DNA of 64,000 bases from positions 1,984,001 through 2,048,000 of the forward strand of contig NZ_CP175563.1 of assembly GCF_046097065.1 (NCBI RefSeq), in the 5' to 3' direction. This document shows, in pieces, positions 45,627 through 56,200 of this stretch; the stretch's first letter is position 1; each line of letters begins with the position of its first letter. The notes under the pieces are model-generated. The model did not search any database, was not told where the DNA came from, and saw only the letters and a list, made by a program, of their open reading frames with translations. The DNA is from Syntrophus buswellii. GTDB lineage: Bacteria; Desulfobacterota; Syntrophia; Syntrophales; Syntrophaceae. A program made the position numbers and the translations under genes.

Positions 45627-47312
45627 ATGGCCCGGGATCCCCGCAAAGTCATCTACTCCATGATCGGAGTGACCAAGGTTTACGACAAGAAACCGGTTCT
45701 CAAGGACATTTCCCTGTCCTATTTTTACGGAGCCAAGATCGGCGTCCTCGGACTGAACGGGTCGGGCAAGAGTTCCCTGCTGCGGATCCTGGCCGGGGTC
45801 GATACGGAGTTCAACGGCAAGACGATCCCCTCGCCGGGATATTCCATCGGGTTTCTGGAGCAGGAGCCGCAGCTGGATGAGGCCCTGACCGTCCGGGACA
45901 TCGTGGAGCAGGGCGCTGCCGCTACGGTGGAACTCCTGGCGGAATACAACCGGATCAGCGAGCAGTTCTCCGACCCCATGTCCGATGAAGAGATGACCCG
46001 CCTGTGCGACCGGCAGGCGGAGGTCCAGGACAAGCTGGACGCCATGGACGCCTGGGACCTCGACGCCCGCCTGGAAATGGCCATGGACGCCCTGCGCTGC
46101 CCGGCGGGAGACACCCCCGTGAAGGTTCTCTCCGGCGGCGAGCGGCGGCGGGTGGCCCTCTGCCGCCTCCTCCTGCAGAGGCCCGACATCCTGCTCCTCG
46201 ACGAACCCACCAACCACCTGGACGCAGAAACGGTGGCCTGGCTGGAGCATCACCTGAAGACGTACGAGGGAACGATCATCGCCGTCACCCACGACCGGTA
46301 CTTCCTGGACAATGTGGCCGAGTGGATTCTCGAACTTGACCGCGGGGAGGGAATTCCCTGGAAGGGCAACTATTCCTCGTGGCTGGAGCAGAAGCAGACG
46401 CGGCTGCGCAACGAAGAGAAGAAGGAGACGGAGCGGCAGAAGACCCTGGAGCGGGAGCTGGAGTGGATCCGGATGAGCCCCAGGGGCCGCCACGCCAAAT
46501 CGAAGGCCCGCATTTCGGCCTATGAAAACCTTCTCGGCCAGGAAGGGGAAAAGCGGGGCGCCGAACTGGAAATCTACATCCCCCCGGGACCGCGTCTGGG
46601 CAGGCTCGTCATCGAGGCGGAGCATCTCAGCAAGGCCTTCGGGGAGCGGATCCTCATCGACGATCTTTCCTTCGCCCTCCCCCCGGGCGGAATCGTCGGC
46701 GTCATCGGCCCCAACGGCGCAGGCAAAACCACCCTCTTCAGGATGATCACCGGCCAGGAAAAGCCGGACAGCGGTTCCCTCCGCATCGGAGAGACGGTTT
46801 CACTGGCCTATGTGGACCAGAGCCGGGATGTCCTCGATCCGAACAGGACGATCTGGGAGACGATTTCCGAGGGACTGGACACCCTTTCCCTGGGAAGCCG
46901 CCAGGTGAACTCCCGGGCCTACGTGGCCCGCTTCAACTTCTCGGGAACGGACCAGCAGAAAAAGGTGGGGGACCTCTCCGGCGGGGAGCGGAACCGCGTT
47001 CACCTGGCGCGGATGCTGAAGCAGGGGGCCAATGTCCTCCTGCTCGACGAGCCCACCAATGACCTGGACGTCAATACCATGCGCGCCCTGGAGGAAGCCC
47101 TGGAAAATTTCGCCGGCTGCGCCGTTGTCATCAGCCATGACCGCTGGTTTCTGGACCGCATCGCCACCCACATCCTGGCTTTTGAGGGCGAAAGCCGCGT
47201 CGTCTGGTTTGACGGAAACTATTCCGAGTATGAAGCGGACCGGCGGGCCCGCCTCGGAAGCGCCGCCGATCAGCCCCACCGGATCAAATACCGCCAGCTG
47301 ACCCGCATTTAA
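45627..47312 (+). CDS. ettA: Energy-dependent translational throttle protein EttA
   Basis: A 561-residue ABC-F protein with two nucleotide-binding domains and no membrane helices. Walker A motifs are GLNGSGKSSLLRIL and GPNGAGKTTLFRMI, signatures LSGGERRRVAL and LSGGERNRVHL, Walker B motifs LLLDEPTNHLD and LLLDEPTNDLD. Between them lies the arm and linker with the EttA-type WIRMSPRGRHAKSKARI. EttA binds the ribosomal E site and gates the first peptide bond according to the ATP/ADP ratio. AAGGAGG precedes the ATG. Confidence 0.95.
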   Translation: MARDPRKVIYSMIGVTKVYDKKPVLKDISLSYFYGAKIGVLGLNGSGKSSLLRILAGVDTEFNGKTIPSPGYSIGFLEQEPQLDEALTVRDIVEQGAAATVELLAEYNRISEQFSDPMSDEEMTRLCDRQAEVQDKLDAMDAWDLDARLEMAMDALRCPAGDTPVKVLSGGERRRVALCRLLLQRPDILLLDEPTNHLDAETVAWLEHHLKTYEGTIIAVTHDRYFLDNVAEWILELDRGEGIPWKGNYSSWLEQKQTRLRNEEKKETERQKTLERELEWIRMSPRGRHAKSKARISAYENLLGQEGEKRGAELEIYIPPGPRLGRLVIEAEHLSKAFGERILIDDLSFALPPGGIVGVIGPNGAGKTTLFRMITGQEKPDSGSLRIGETVSLAYVDQSRDVLDPNRTIWETISEGLDTLSLGSRQVNSRAYVARFNFSGTDQQKKVGDLSGGERNRVHLARMLKQGANVLLLDEPTNDLDVNTMRALEEALENFAGCAVVISHDRWFLDRIATHILAFEGESRVVWFDGNYSEYEADRRARLGSAADQPHRIKYRQLTRI

Positions 47313-47435
47313 AAAACCTGTGCGTTCAAAAAAGCGGGGTATTGCCTTCCGGCCCTTTTAGGAATAGGATGAGCCGAAAAAACGGGAGACGGGAACCCGC
47401 CGGCCTCTTCGCTGCGGCCGTTCAAGGGAAAAGGA

Positions 47436-47903
47436 ATGGATCTGTTGACAGAAGGTGGAGAGTTTCTCGCGGCTATCCGCGACATATTCGAAGAAAAGGC
47501 CCCCTTTCATAAAATCCTGGGCATTAAAATCCGGTCGATCAGTTTCGACCGCGTTCAGCTTCTCCTTGAAATGCGGGAGGAGTTTGTCGGCAACTATGTC
47601 CAAGGAAGCCTCCATGGCGGGGTTATTTCATCCCTCATTGACGTCACCGGCGGCCTGGCGGCTTTCATGGGCATTCAGGGCAAGCTGCCCGGCGAATCCC
47701 TGGACAGGAGACTGGCGCGGATCGGCAAGCTGGGCACCATCGATCTGCGCGTCGACTACCTGCGTCCGGGCCGGGGGAGGGAGTTCATCTCCACGGGTTA
47801 CAATTTAAGAACGGGCAATAAAGTCGCGGTTATCCGGGTCGAACTCCACGATGAATCGAACCAGCTCATCGCGGTGGGCACCGGCTCCTATAACATTGCA
47901 TGA
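47436..47903 (+). CDS. Hotdog-fold thioesterase, YigI-like
   Basis: A 155-residue acyl-CoA thioesterase candidate, the same length as E. coli YigI. The shared blocks are FHKILGIKI, FVGNYVQGSLHGGVISSLIDVTGGLAA with the catalytic-region HGG, RIGKLGTIDLRVDYLRPGRG and RTGNKVAVIRVELHDE. YigI has been linked to medium- and long-chain acyl-CoA hydrolysis. AAGGGA lies just before the ATG. It stands between ettA and cstA, and all three point the same way. Confidence 0.9.
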   Translation: MDLLTEGGEFLAAIRDIFEEKAPFHKILGIKIRSISFDRVQLLLEMREEFVGNYVQGSLHGGVISSLIDVTGGLAAFMGIQGKLPGESLDRRLARIGKLGTIDLRVDYLRPGRGREFISTGYNLRTGNKVAVIRVELHDESNQLIAVGTGSYNIA

Positions 47904-48006
47904 CGCCATAAGTTCATCGCCCTCATTTCTGAGCGTTTACGGCCGGAGCCTGCCTTCGAGACGGACCGCCGGCTTAAAAACCATTTCTATGGAAAGGAAA
48001 TAATCC

Positions 48007-49848
48007 GTGAGCGTCCTGTACTTACTGATCGGCAGCTTATGCGCCTTCGCCCTGGCTTACCGCTATTACGCCGCTTTCATCGCCGCCAGGGTTCTTCTCC
48101 TCGATGACCGGAACATCGCGCCATCCGTTCTATGCAACGACGGCCAGAATTACGTTCCCACCAACAAATGGGTTGTCTTCGGCCATCATTTTGCCGCCAT
48201 TGCCGGGGCAGGGCCCCTGATCGGACCCGTCCTGGCCGCGCAGTACGGATGGGGGCCCGGCTTTTTCTGGATTCTCCTCGGCTCCATTTTCGCCGGCTGC
48301 GTCCACGACATGATCATCCTTTTCGCCTCCTACCGCCATGAAGGCCAATCCCTGTCGGTCATCGCCGAAAAGGACGTGAGCAAAATCACGGGGGCCGTCA
48401 CGGCGGTCGTCATCCTGTTCATCATCCTGGTGGCCCTTGCCGGGCTGGGCGTTGCCGTCGTCAATGCCCTCTTCAACAACCCCTGGGGCGTTTTCTCCAT
48501 CGCCATGACGATCCCCATTGCCATGGTGATCGGGCTCTACATGTTTCGAATCCGGCCCGGCGCCATTCTGAGCGGCTCGATTGCAGGCGTCACCCTGGTC
48601 TGCGCCGCCGTCTTTTTCGGGCCCCATATCGCCGATTCAAGCCTCGCCGGCTGGTTTACCTTTGACAAGAAGCAGATGTCCATCCTCCTGCCGATCTACG
48701 GCTTCTGCGCCGCCGCCATCCCGGTGTGGCTCCTTCTGGCGCCCCGGGATTACCTGAGCACCTTCATGAAAATAGGCGTCGTCGCCGCCCTGGCCGTCGG
48801 GCTGCTGTTCGTCAACCCAACGATCAAGATGCCCCTCGTGACAGACTTCGTCCACGGCGGGGGCCCCATCATCCCGGGTCCCTGGTGGCCCTATGTGTTC
48901 ATCACCATCGCCTGCGGAGCTATTTCCGGATTTCATGCCCTGATCGGCTCGGGAACGACCCCTAAAATGATCGAACGGGAGACGGAAATTCCCGTCATCG
49001 GATACGGCGCCATGCTGACGGAAGCCTTCGTGGCCATGATGGCCCTTTTTGCCGCCGTGACCCTTGTTCCGGCCGATTACTTCGCCATCAACACCTCTTC
49101 GGCCGTCTTCTCGAAATTGAACATGCAGGTCGTCGACCTGCCGTACCTGAATCAGCTCGTCGGGCTGGATGTCGCCCACCGCCCCGGCGGCGCCATTTCC
49201 CTGGCCGTCGGCATGGCCCATATCTTCTCCAGCATCAGCGAGGGGCTCCGCCACACGATGAAGTACTGGTTCCAGTTCATCATCATGTTCGAGGCCCTCT
49301 TCATCCTGACGACCATCGATGCCGGCACCCGCGTGGCCCGCTACATCCTCCAGGACGTCCTCGGCTACGCCTACAAGCCTCTGAGCCGGAAGGACTGGAT
49401 GCCCGGCGTGATCGCCACAAGCGCCATCGTCTCCCTGGCCTGGGGCTACCTCCTCTACACCGGGGATGTCTCCTCCATATGGCCCATGTTTGGTGCCACG
49501 AACCAGACGCTTTCCGCTGTGGCCCTGGCCATCGGCACCACCATCATTTTGAGGATCGGACGGAAAAAAGCCTACGCCCTGATCACCTTCGTCCCCTGCA
49601 TCCTGATCACGATCACCACCCTGGCCGCCGGATACATGAACATCCAGACCTACCTGGCCAAATCCCAGATGCTCAACGTCTGGCTCAGCATGGCCGTTAT
49701 TGCGCTGGTGGTGATCATTATCGCCGACAACATCCGCGTCTGGCTGAAACTACTGCGGACGGACAAGCCGATCGGGATGAACGACGACCGCGACCAGATT
49801 TACTGCCCCATCGTTCCGGCGGATGCTCCGCCTGACGCAAGGCCGTAA
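48007..49848 (+). CDS. cstA: CstA-family peptide/pyruvate transporter
   Basis: A 613-residue inner-membrane protein with about 16 helices. It starts with GTG at 48007 after AAAGGAAA. Family blocks include YVPTNKWVVFGHHFAAIAGAGPLIGPVLAAQ, FAGCVHDMIILFASYRHEGQSL, GFHALIGSGTTPKM, TTIDAGTRVARYILQD and WPMFGATNQTLSAVAL. CstA members import peptides on starvation or take up pyruvate (BtsT). The C-terminal tail is short. No regulator pair of the BtsSR type is next to it. Some motifs above exceed what one residue run should show, so they are given as landmarks only. Confidence 0.94.
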   Translation: MSVLYLLIGSLCAFALAYRYYAAFIAARVLLLDDRNIAPSVLCNDGQNYVPTNKWVVFGHHFAAIAGAGPLIGPVLAAQYGWGPGFFWILLGSIFAGCVHDMIILFASYRHEGQSLSVIAEKDVSKITGAVTAVVILFIILVALAGLGVAVVNALFNNPWGVFSIAMTIPIAMVIGLYMFRIRPGAILSGSIAGVTLVCAAVFFGPHIADSSLAGWFTFDKKQMSILLPIYGFCAAAIPVWLLLAPRDYLSTFMKIGVVAALAVGLLFVNPTIKMPLVTDFVHGGGPIIPGPWWPYVFITIACGAISGFHALIGSGTTPKMIERETEIPVIGYGAMLTEAFVAMMALFAAVTLVPADYFAINTSSAVFSKLNMQVVDLPYLNQLVGLDVAHRPGGAISLAVGMAHIFSSISEGLRHTMKYWFQFIIMFEALFILTTIDAGTRVARYILQDVLGYAYKPLSRKDWMPGVIATSAIVSLAWGYLLYTGDVSSIWPMFGATNQTLSAVALAIGTTIILRIGRKKAYALITFVPCILITITTLAAGYMNIQTYLAKSQMLNVWLSMAVIALVVIIIADNIRVWLKLLRTDKPIGMNDDRDQIYCPIVPADAPPDARP

Positions 49849-49997
49849 GGCCCTTAGACCGTCAGCGGCACCGGGTATCGGCGATGCCGGGGAGCGAACC
49901 AACTTGAGATCCGCGAACCGGGCAATGAAATGGCGCATTCTCCCAGGGAAAGCGGGGGTGTGCGCCCCCATCCGTCCGGACGGGACGGCAAATCTGG

Positions 49998-50026
49998 TTG
50001 CATTGAGGGGCATTTCCTGCGATAGT
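49998..50026 (+). promoter_or_regulatory. Candidate promoter of cydAB
   Basis: TTGCAT at 49998-50003 and GATAGT at 50021-50026 are 17 bases apart, about 80 bases ahead of cydA. Confidence 0.4.
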
Positions 50027-50104
50027 ACACGGCAGAGCTGAACACTGGCCTACCGACAGGCAGAGATTGATCCCCGAACCTCCAATCCGCAAGGAGAATG
50101 CGCT

Positions 50105-51451
50105 ATGGATGTGCTGTCGCTCAGTCGATTGCAGTTCGCCATGACGGCGGGTTTTCATTTCCTCTTTGTTCCCCTGACCCTGGGGCTCACCGTCCTGGTC
50201 GCGTTTATGGAGAGCCGGTATGTTTCCACCGGCAATCCCCTTTACCTTCGCATGACGCGCTTCTGGGGAAAACTCTTCCTTATTAATTTCGCCATTGGAC
50301 TCGTCACCGGCCTGACCCTGGAATTTCAGTTCGGGATGAACTGGGCCGCCTATTCCAGGTTCGTCGGAGATATCTTCGGCTCGCCCCTTGCCATCGAGGC
50401 CACGGCCGCCTTCTTCCTGGAATCCGTATTTATCGGGCTGTGGATCTTCGGGTGGAAGCGCCTCTCTCCCCGGATGCACGCCTTCTCCATGTGGATGGTC
50501 GCCCTGGGCACGAACCTGTCCGCCCTCTGGATCCTCCTGGCGAACGGCTGGATGCAGCACCCCGTCGGCTATGTCCTCCGCAACTCGCGGGCGGAAATGG
50601 TCGATTTTACGGCCCTTGTCACCAGCAGTTACGGCTGGCTCAAGTTCCTGCACACGATTTCAGCCGGTTATGTCACCGCTGCGTTCTTCGTTCTCGGCAT
50701 TTCCGCATGGCATATCCTCAAGGGGCGCGAACTGCCTCTGTTCAAAGCCTCTTTCCGCATGGCGGCCGTTTTCGGTCTGGTAAGCTCCCTTGGCGTCGTG
50801 GGCATCGGCGACTTCCACGGGGCTGAAGTGGGCCATGTGCAGCCGGCCAAACTCGCCGCCATGGAAGCCCTCTGGGACACGCAAAGCTCCGTTCCCCTTT
50901 ACCTCTTCATCATTCCGGACGATAAAAACGAACGGAACAGGGTCGAGGCCATCGGCATCCCCTACCTGGTCAGCCTGCTCGCCTACCGCGATATCCATGC
51001 TGAAGTCAAGGGTCTCAAGGAGTTTCCCAAGGAGGATCGGCCGCCGGTCAGCGAGGTTTTTTACGGCTTCCGCTTCATGGTCTACCTCGGGGGGCTGTTT
51101 ATTCTCCTGTCCGCCGCCGCCCTTTACCTCAGTGTCCGGAACCGCCTGGAAACCTTTCCCGGTTTTCTGCGCCTGCTGGTGTTCTGCATTCCCCTGCCCT
51201 ACCTGGCGTCCCAGGCAGGATGGATCGTGGCGGAAGTGGGACGGCAGCCCTGGATCGTTTACGGCCTGATGCGGACCAGGGACGCCGTGTCCCCCAACAT
51301 AGCCGGCAGCCAGGTGATGTTTTCCCTCATCGGTTTCGGGCTCCTCTACTCCCTGCTGCTCATCGTCGGGCTCTACCTGATGATCCACCACATCCGTAAA
51401 GGGCCGGACCCCGCCGGGACGCCGGCGCCGAACACCACATCTTCAACATAA
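50105..51451 (+). CDS. cydA: Cytochrome bd ubiquinol oxidase subunit I
   Basis: A 448-residue haem-bearing subunit that oxidises quinol and reduces oxygen to water. Landmarks are LSRLQFAMTAGFHFLFVP with the high-spin haem His, LEFQFGMNWAAYSRFVGDIFG, GWMQHPVGY, and SYGWLKFLHTISAGY with the His of haem b558. The Q-loop is short (about residues 255-315), so this is the short Q-loop class, not the long E. coli type. In an otherwise anaerobic gene set it would serve oxygen removal or microaerobic respiration. cydB follows 19 bases later. No cydX or cydDC is seen. Confidence 0.96.
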   Translation: MDVLSLSRLQFAMTAGFHFLFVPLTLGLTVLVAFMESRYVSTGNPLYLRMTRFWGKLFLINFAIGLVTGLTLEFQFGMNWAAYSRFVGDIFGSPLAIEATAAFFLESVFIGLWIFGWKRLSPRMHAFSMWMVALGTNLSALWILLANGWMQHPVGYVLRNSRAEMVDFTALVTSSYGWLKFLHTISAGYVTAAFFVLGISAWHILKGRELPLFKASFRMAAVFGLVSSLGVVGIGDFHGAEVGHVQPAKLAAMEALWDTQSSVPLYLFIIPDDKNERNRVEAIGIPYLVSLLAYRDIHAEVKGLKEFPKEDRPPVSEVFYGFRFMVYLGGLFILLSAAALYLSVRNRLETFPGFLRLLVFCIPLPYLASQAGWIVAEVGRQPWIVYGLMRTRDAVSPNIAGSQVMFSLIGFGLLYSLLLIVGLYLMIHHIRKGPDPAGTPAPNTTSST

Positions 51452-51470
51452 GAACCGGAGGTACGACGTC

Positions 51471-52496
51471 ATGGATTATCCGCTCGTGTGGTTTGCTCTT
51501 CTGGGAGTGCTCTGGGCCGCCTATTTCGCAACGGATGGATTCGATCTCGGTGCGGGAATGCTTCTCTCCACTCTCGGCAAGACGGAAAAGGAAAAACAGG
51601 CCATCCTGGAAAGCTTCGGCCCCCTGTGGAACGGCAACGAAGTGTGGCTGGTCACGGCGGGCGGGGCTACCTTTGCGGCCTTCCCGGCGGCCTACGCCGT
51701 CATCTTCAGCTCCTTCTACATTCCCCTCCTGCTGGTTCTGTTCGCCCTCATCGTCCGGGGCGTGGCCCTCGAATTCCGTGAAAAGCTCGAATCTCCGGCA
51801 TGGCAGGCCGCATGCGACGCCGGCATTTTATTCGGAAGCGCCTTGCCGGCGTTTCTCTTCGGCGTGTTTTTCGGCAACATCTTCCGGGGTCTTCCCATGG
51901 ATGAACGCGGCTTCAGCGGGCCGTTCATGGAGCTGCTCAATCCCTATGCACTGCTGGTCGGAGTGCTTTTCTGCGTCCTTTTTCTTGTCCACGGGGCTTT
52001 GTGGATCGCCCTCAAAACAGAGGGTGCTCTTTCCGCGCGGGCCGGCGACTTCGCTCGGCGGTTCTGGATACCCCTGATGGCCGCCGTCATCCTTTTTGTG
52101 GTCGGCTCCGGTTACAATTCGCGCCTTCCCGTCGCCTTTTTCCAGAATGGCGTGTTGCTGATTTTCCCGGTCCTCACCCTGGCGGCCCTTTTCGCGATCA
52201 AGGTTCATCTTCAGAGGTCCTCTTATCTCAAGGCCTTTGCGGCCTCAGGGCTCTCCATACTTCTACTGATGGCCTCCTGCTTTGCCGGCCTTTATCCCGA
52301 CCTGCTCCCTTCACGCACCGATCCGGCCTTCAGCGTCACTGTTTCCAACGCGGCGTCGGGAGTTTACACCCTGAAGGTCATGACCATTGTGGCCGCCATT
52401 TTTGTCCCGCTCATTATCTTTTATCAATCCTGGGCTTACCGGGTGTTCCGCGGGAGAATTTCGCCCGAAGAGATCGGCGAAAGTTCTTATCTGTAG
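51471..52496 (+). CDS. cydB: Cytochrome bd ubiquinol oxidase subunit II
   Basis: A 341-residue membrane subunit of the bd oxidase. The N-terminus is canonical: WFALLGVLWAAYFATDGFDLG, then PLWNGNEVWLVTAGGATFAAFP. The block VALEFREKLESP and the closing helices (VVAAIFVPLIIFYQSWAYRVF) also fit. Eight to nine helices are expected. CydB is a structural partner of CydA and does not bind haem itself. It is translated from its own GGAGGT site and ends about 100 bases before mscL. Confidence 0.95.
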   Translation: MDYPLVWFALLGVLWAAYFATDGFDLGAGMLLSTLGKTEKEKQAILESFGPLWNGNEVWLVTAGGATFAAFPAAYAVIFSSFYIPLLLVLFALIVRGVALEFREKLESPAWQAACDAGILFGSALPAFLFGVFFGNIFRGLPMDERGFSGPFMELLNPYALLVGVLFCVLFLVHGALWIALKTEGALSARAGDFARRFWIPLMAAVILFVVGSGYNSRLPVAFFQNGVLLIFPVLTLAALFAIKVHLQRSSYLKAFAASGLSILLLMASCFAGLYPDLLPSRTDPAFSVTVSNAASGVYTLKVMTIVAAIFVPLIIFYQSWAYRVFRGRISPEEIGESSYL

Positions 52497-52594
52497 CGGC
52501 AGGGGTTGATGTTTCCGTTCGACAGGCGCGTCTTTTTGGCAGTTGGTAAAGAGAAACCGATTCTTAAAGAGTACATTTGTGAGGAGGAGAAGCT

Positions 52595-53053
52595 ATGTTA
52601 AAGGAATTCAAGGAGTTTGCATTAAAGGGAAACGTCGTGGACATGGCTGTGGGTATCGTTCTCGGCGTCGCTTTCGGCGCAATCATCAAATCCCTGGTGG
52701 ATGATCTCCTCATGCCCCCGCTGGGCCTGATTCTGGGATCCGCGGACTTCACCAACCTGTTTCTGATCATCAAGGAAGGCGCCACCGCCGGCCCCTTTGC
52801 CACCCTGGCCGAGGCCCAGAAGGCGGGAGCCGTCACCGTCAATTACGGCCTTTTCATCAATACAATCGTCAACTTCGTCATTGTCGCCTTCGCCCTTTTC
52901 CTGGTCATCCGCAACATGAACGAACTCCGCAGAAGGATGGAAAAGCCCGAGGCCGAGGCGGCGCCCGACACCAAGGAGTGTCCCTACTGCCTTTCCACCA
53001 TCCCCGTCAAGGCCACCCGCTGCCCGAACTGCACCTCTGAATTGAAGAGCTGA
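52595..53053 (+). CDS. mscL: Large-conductance mechanosensitive channel with zinc-ribbon tail
   Basis: A 152-residue channel subunit. The N-terminal amphipathic helix and pore helix (FKEFALKGNVVDMAVGIVLG, AFGAIIKSLVDDLLMPP) and the second helix (NYGLFINTIVNFVIVAFALFLVIR) are standard. The C-terminus carries a rubredoxin-like ribbon, CPYC with CPNC, ending in TSELKS; I recall this tail in MscL of several other bacteria. The last codons lie in a 23-bp sequence repeated at 57797, and the 3' end appears to have been supplied by an integrated element. A strong GAGGAGGAG site precedes the ATG. Confidence 0.95.
   Translation: MLKEFKEFALKGNVVDMAVGIVLGVAFGAIIKSLVDDLLMPPLGLILGSADFTNLFLIIKEGATAGPFATLAEAQKAGAVTVNYGLFINTIVNFVIVAFALFLVIRNMNELRRRMEKPEAEAAPDTKECPYCLSTIPVKATRCPNCTSELKS
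53012..53034 (+). repeat. 23-bp direct repeat, left copy (att-like core in mscL)
   Basis: GCCACCCGCTGCCCGAACTG followed by CAC; identical to 57797-57819. It encodes ATRCPNC-T of the MscL tail. Confidence 0.85.
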
Positions 53054-53070
53054 GACCGCTGGAATCCCGG

Positions 53071-53103
53071 AAGCGCCTGCCTGTCAGACCCAGGCAGGCG
53101 CTT
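53071..53103 (+). terminator. Terminator hairpin after mscL
   Basis: AAGCGCCTGCCTG (53071-53083) and CAGGCAGGCGCTT (53091-53103) form a perfect 13-bp stem with a seven-base loop, 17 bases past the mscL stop. Only a weak T-rich stretch follows. Confidence 0.6.
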
Positions 53104-53170
53104 CTCCGTGAGCTTTTTGATTCCCCCTGTCCCTCAAAAAGCACTTTTCCCTATCGAAACATGGAGTTCC

Positions 53171-53215
53171 TTGACCTCTTGTCGCTGACATGATAAGGGT
53201 TGCGACAAGCTTTTT
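53171..53215 (+). promoter_or_regulatory. Hairpin or operator before the type IIG gene
   Basis: CTTGTCGC (53178-53185) and GCGACAAG (53202-53209) form an 8-bp inverted repeat, followed by CTTTTT. It may be a terminator shielding the island. It also overlaps a possible promoter, TTGACC at 53171-53176 with GATAAG or ATAAGG 15-16 bases on, so an operator is equally possible. Confidence 0.4.
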
Positions 53216-53276
53216 CCTGAATCCGCCTGATATTCATTTTTCCCGCCTCACACGACGATGAAAAAGGCCAAGTGAC

Positions 53277-56200
53277 ATGAAACTGGACTTAAAAACACCC
53301 GGACAGACAATCAATAAGGCCTACGCGAAACAGACCGTCCGCCGCGACGAGCTGGATAAATTCAGAGAAAACCTTTCTGTTCTTTTTGAACGCCTGCGTA
53401 CAGATGAGAGAGAAGAACACCTAAAGAATTTTATCGCCGATTTCCTCAAGGACACCTGGTACCGCCGCACCAATCTCGTAAATACCAGCGATCACATTGA
53501 TCTGGCCATCTATACCGGACCATCTTCGTCTGACCCGGTGTCCGTCCTGATAGAAACCAAGACCCCGGTCAACAGACAGGAGATGATGACGCGGGAAAAA
53601 CCCAATGCCAAGGCCTTTCATGAAATCATCCTGTATTATCTCAAGCAGGTGATTGAAGAACATAATCATGACATCAAGCACCTGCTGGTCACGAATACCG
53701 ATGAATGGTTCGTCTTCGATGGTGTTTGGTTCGAAAAGCATATCCGGCGGAATCCCAAGCTTGTCAAGGCGTTCAAGGAGTTGAGACCCGGTGGTCATGA
53801 TAATCGCTTTTTTTATGAGGATGTGCTCAAACCATGGCTTGACGCCCTTGACGTCGCGATCCCCTGTTGCTGGTTCGATCTGCGAAACTACGCGAAGATC
53901 ATCAATGCTCGGAAGGTCGAAAGCAGGAAACTCATCGATCTGTTCAAGCTGTTCTCACCCCGGCACCTTCTGAAACAGCCTTTTGCCAATGACAGCAACT
54001 CGCTGAACCGAGCTTTTTACGGCGAGCTGTTACACATTATCGGGCTGGAGGAGGTCAAGGAAAAGGGAAAGAAACTCATTCGCCGTAAAGTTGAAGGGCG
54101 GCGTGATGAAGGCTCGCTTTTGGAAAACACGATCAATCTCCTCCAGGTACAACAGACGCTGGTGACCATGGAAAACCTCGCAGAATATGGTCCCGGCGAG
54201 GAGGAACAAATCTTCAGCATTGCCCTGGAGTTGTGTATTACCTGGCTCAATCGCCTCCTGTTCCTCAAACTGCTGGAAGGTCGCCTGATTGCCTGGAACC
54301 AAGGCGACACAATCGGCGCCTTTCTAAACAGAGATCATATCAGGGACTTCGACGATCTGCAGGAGTTGTTCTTCGAGGTCCTTGCCCGCCACCCCCGGGA
54401 AAGAACAGCGACAATCGCGTCCAAATTCGGAGACATTCCCTACCTGAACAGTTCCCTCTTCGAGTTCAGCGATCTGGAACGGCAGACACTCCAGATCTCC
54501 AATCTCAAACATCGTCTTGAACTCCCTCTCTATCCTGCCACGGTGTTGAAGGACGGTTCCGGCAGGAGGGCGAGCGGCACCCGCAAAACCCTTCATTATC
54601 TCTTTGAATTTCTCGATGCCTACGACTTCGCCAGTGAAGGAAACGCCCCGATTCAGGAAACGCCCAAAACGATCATCAACGCCTCGGTACTGGGCCTCAT
54701 CTTCGAAAAAATCAACGGCTATCGTGACGGCTCATTCTATACGCCGGGCTATATCACGATGTATATGAGCCGCGAGTCAATCCGGCGGGCGGTGATGGAA
54801 AAATTCAATCGCCATTACGGCTGGAAATGTGCCGACCTCACCGATGTCTATAATGCCATTGCCCCCTCCCAACGGCGTAACGCCAACGAACTCGTCAACA
54901 GCCTGAAGATCTGTGATCCCGCCGTCGGCTCCGGCCACTTCCTGGTCTCCGCCCTGAACGAAATCATTGCAATCAAGTCTGAACTTCAAATCCTGATGGA
55001 CCAGGATGGAAGATTACTGAAAGACTATGAAATCACCGTTGAAAACGATGAACTTTCGGTTCGGGACGAAAACGGACCTTTTGTTTATCGGCCCGGTAAC
55101 AAAGAGTCGCAGCGGGTGCAGGAAACCCTCTTCCGGGAAAAGGCGACCGTCATCGAAAATTGCCTCTTCGGGGTGGACATCAACCCGAAATCCGTTGCGA
55201 TCTGCCGTCTCCGGCTCTGGATAGAGCTCCTGAAAAACGCCTACTACCGTCAGGATGGAGAAGAAGGAAGCAAATCGGGAGCCCTGGAAACCCTTCCCAA
55301 TATTGACATCAACATCAAAAGCGGCAATTCCCTGATCAGCCGGTTTGCCCTGCAGGAGAGCGGCGCTTCCCTGGCGCATTATGCACCGCCGGAGCGGCAG
55401 AAACTGCGCAATCTGACCAAACGGTACAAGGAAAAGGTGTGGCTCTACAAACTTTCCACGGATGGGTCGAAACACAAGAACCTCCTTCGGCGGGAGATCG
55501 AATCTCTCAAAGAACAGTGGCAATCCTTTTCCTTTCCCGTCGACTGGTACCTGCGTGAATATCGGAAAGTACAAAACCAGCTCGCCCAGACGGTTTTTGA
55601 CTTCGACCGGGTCGGACAGGAAAAACTTCAGGGTCTGCAGAAGCGGGCGGGAGAGCTGGAAAAGAAAATTTCCGAAAGGCAGCGGACGATCTATACCAAT
55701 GCCTTTGAGTGGCGTTTCGAGTTCCCCGAGGTCCTGGATGAAAACGGGGAGTTTGCCGGCTTTGATGTGGTCATCGGCAATCCGCCGTATATGCGGGCCG
55801 ACTCCGGCCAGGAACATCTGAACATGCGTCGGAACATCATCGATTCAGAGCAATACGAGACAGTATGGGAAAAGTGGGATCTGTATATTCCGTTCATGGA
55901 GTTGGGCTACCGGCTGCTCGCCCCTTCGGGTGTTGAGGCCATGATCGTCTCAGATGCATACTGCCATGCCAAGTATGCCCGGAAATCTCAGGAGTGGTTC
56001 CTGAAAAACAGCGCCGTGACTGGAATCGACTTCATCGGCAGCCTGGATGTGTTTGATGAAGCATCGGTCCATAACGTCATCTGTTTTTTCGAGAAGCGCG
56101 ACGGAAATTCCAACCGTCCGCTTCGGCGGCTCCATAAGGGTGAATTCGGCAAGGTGCGACTCCTGCCGACGGATGAGCAGGAGCGCCTGTCTTATCGGGT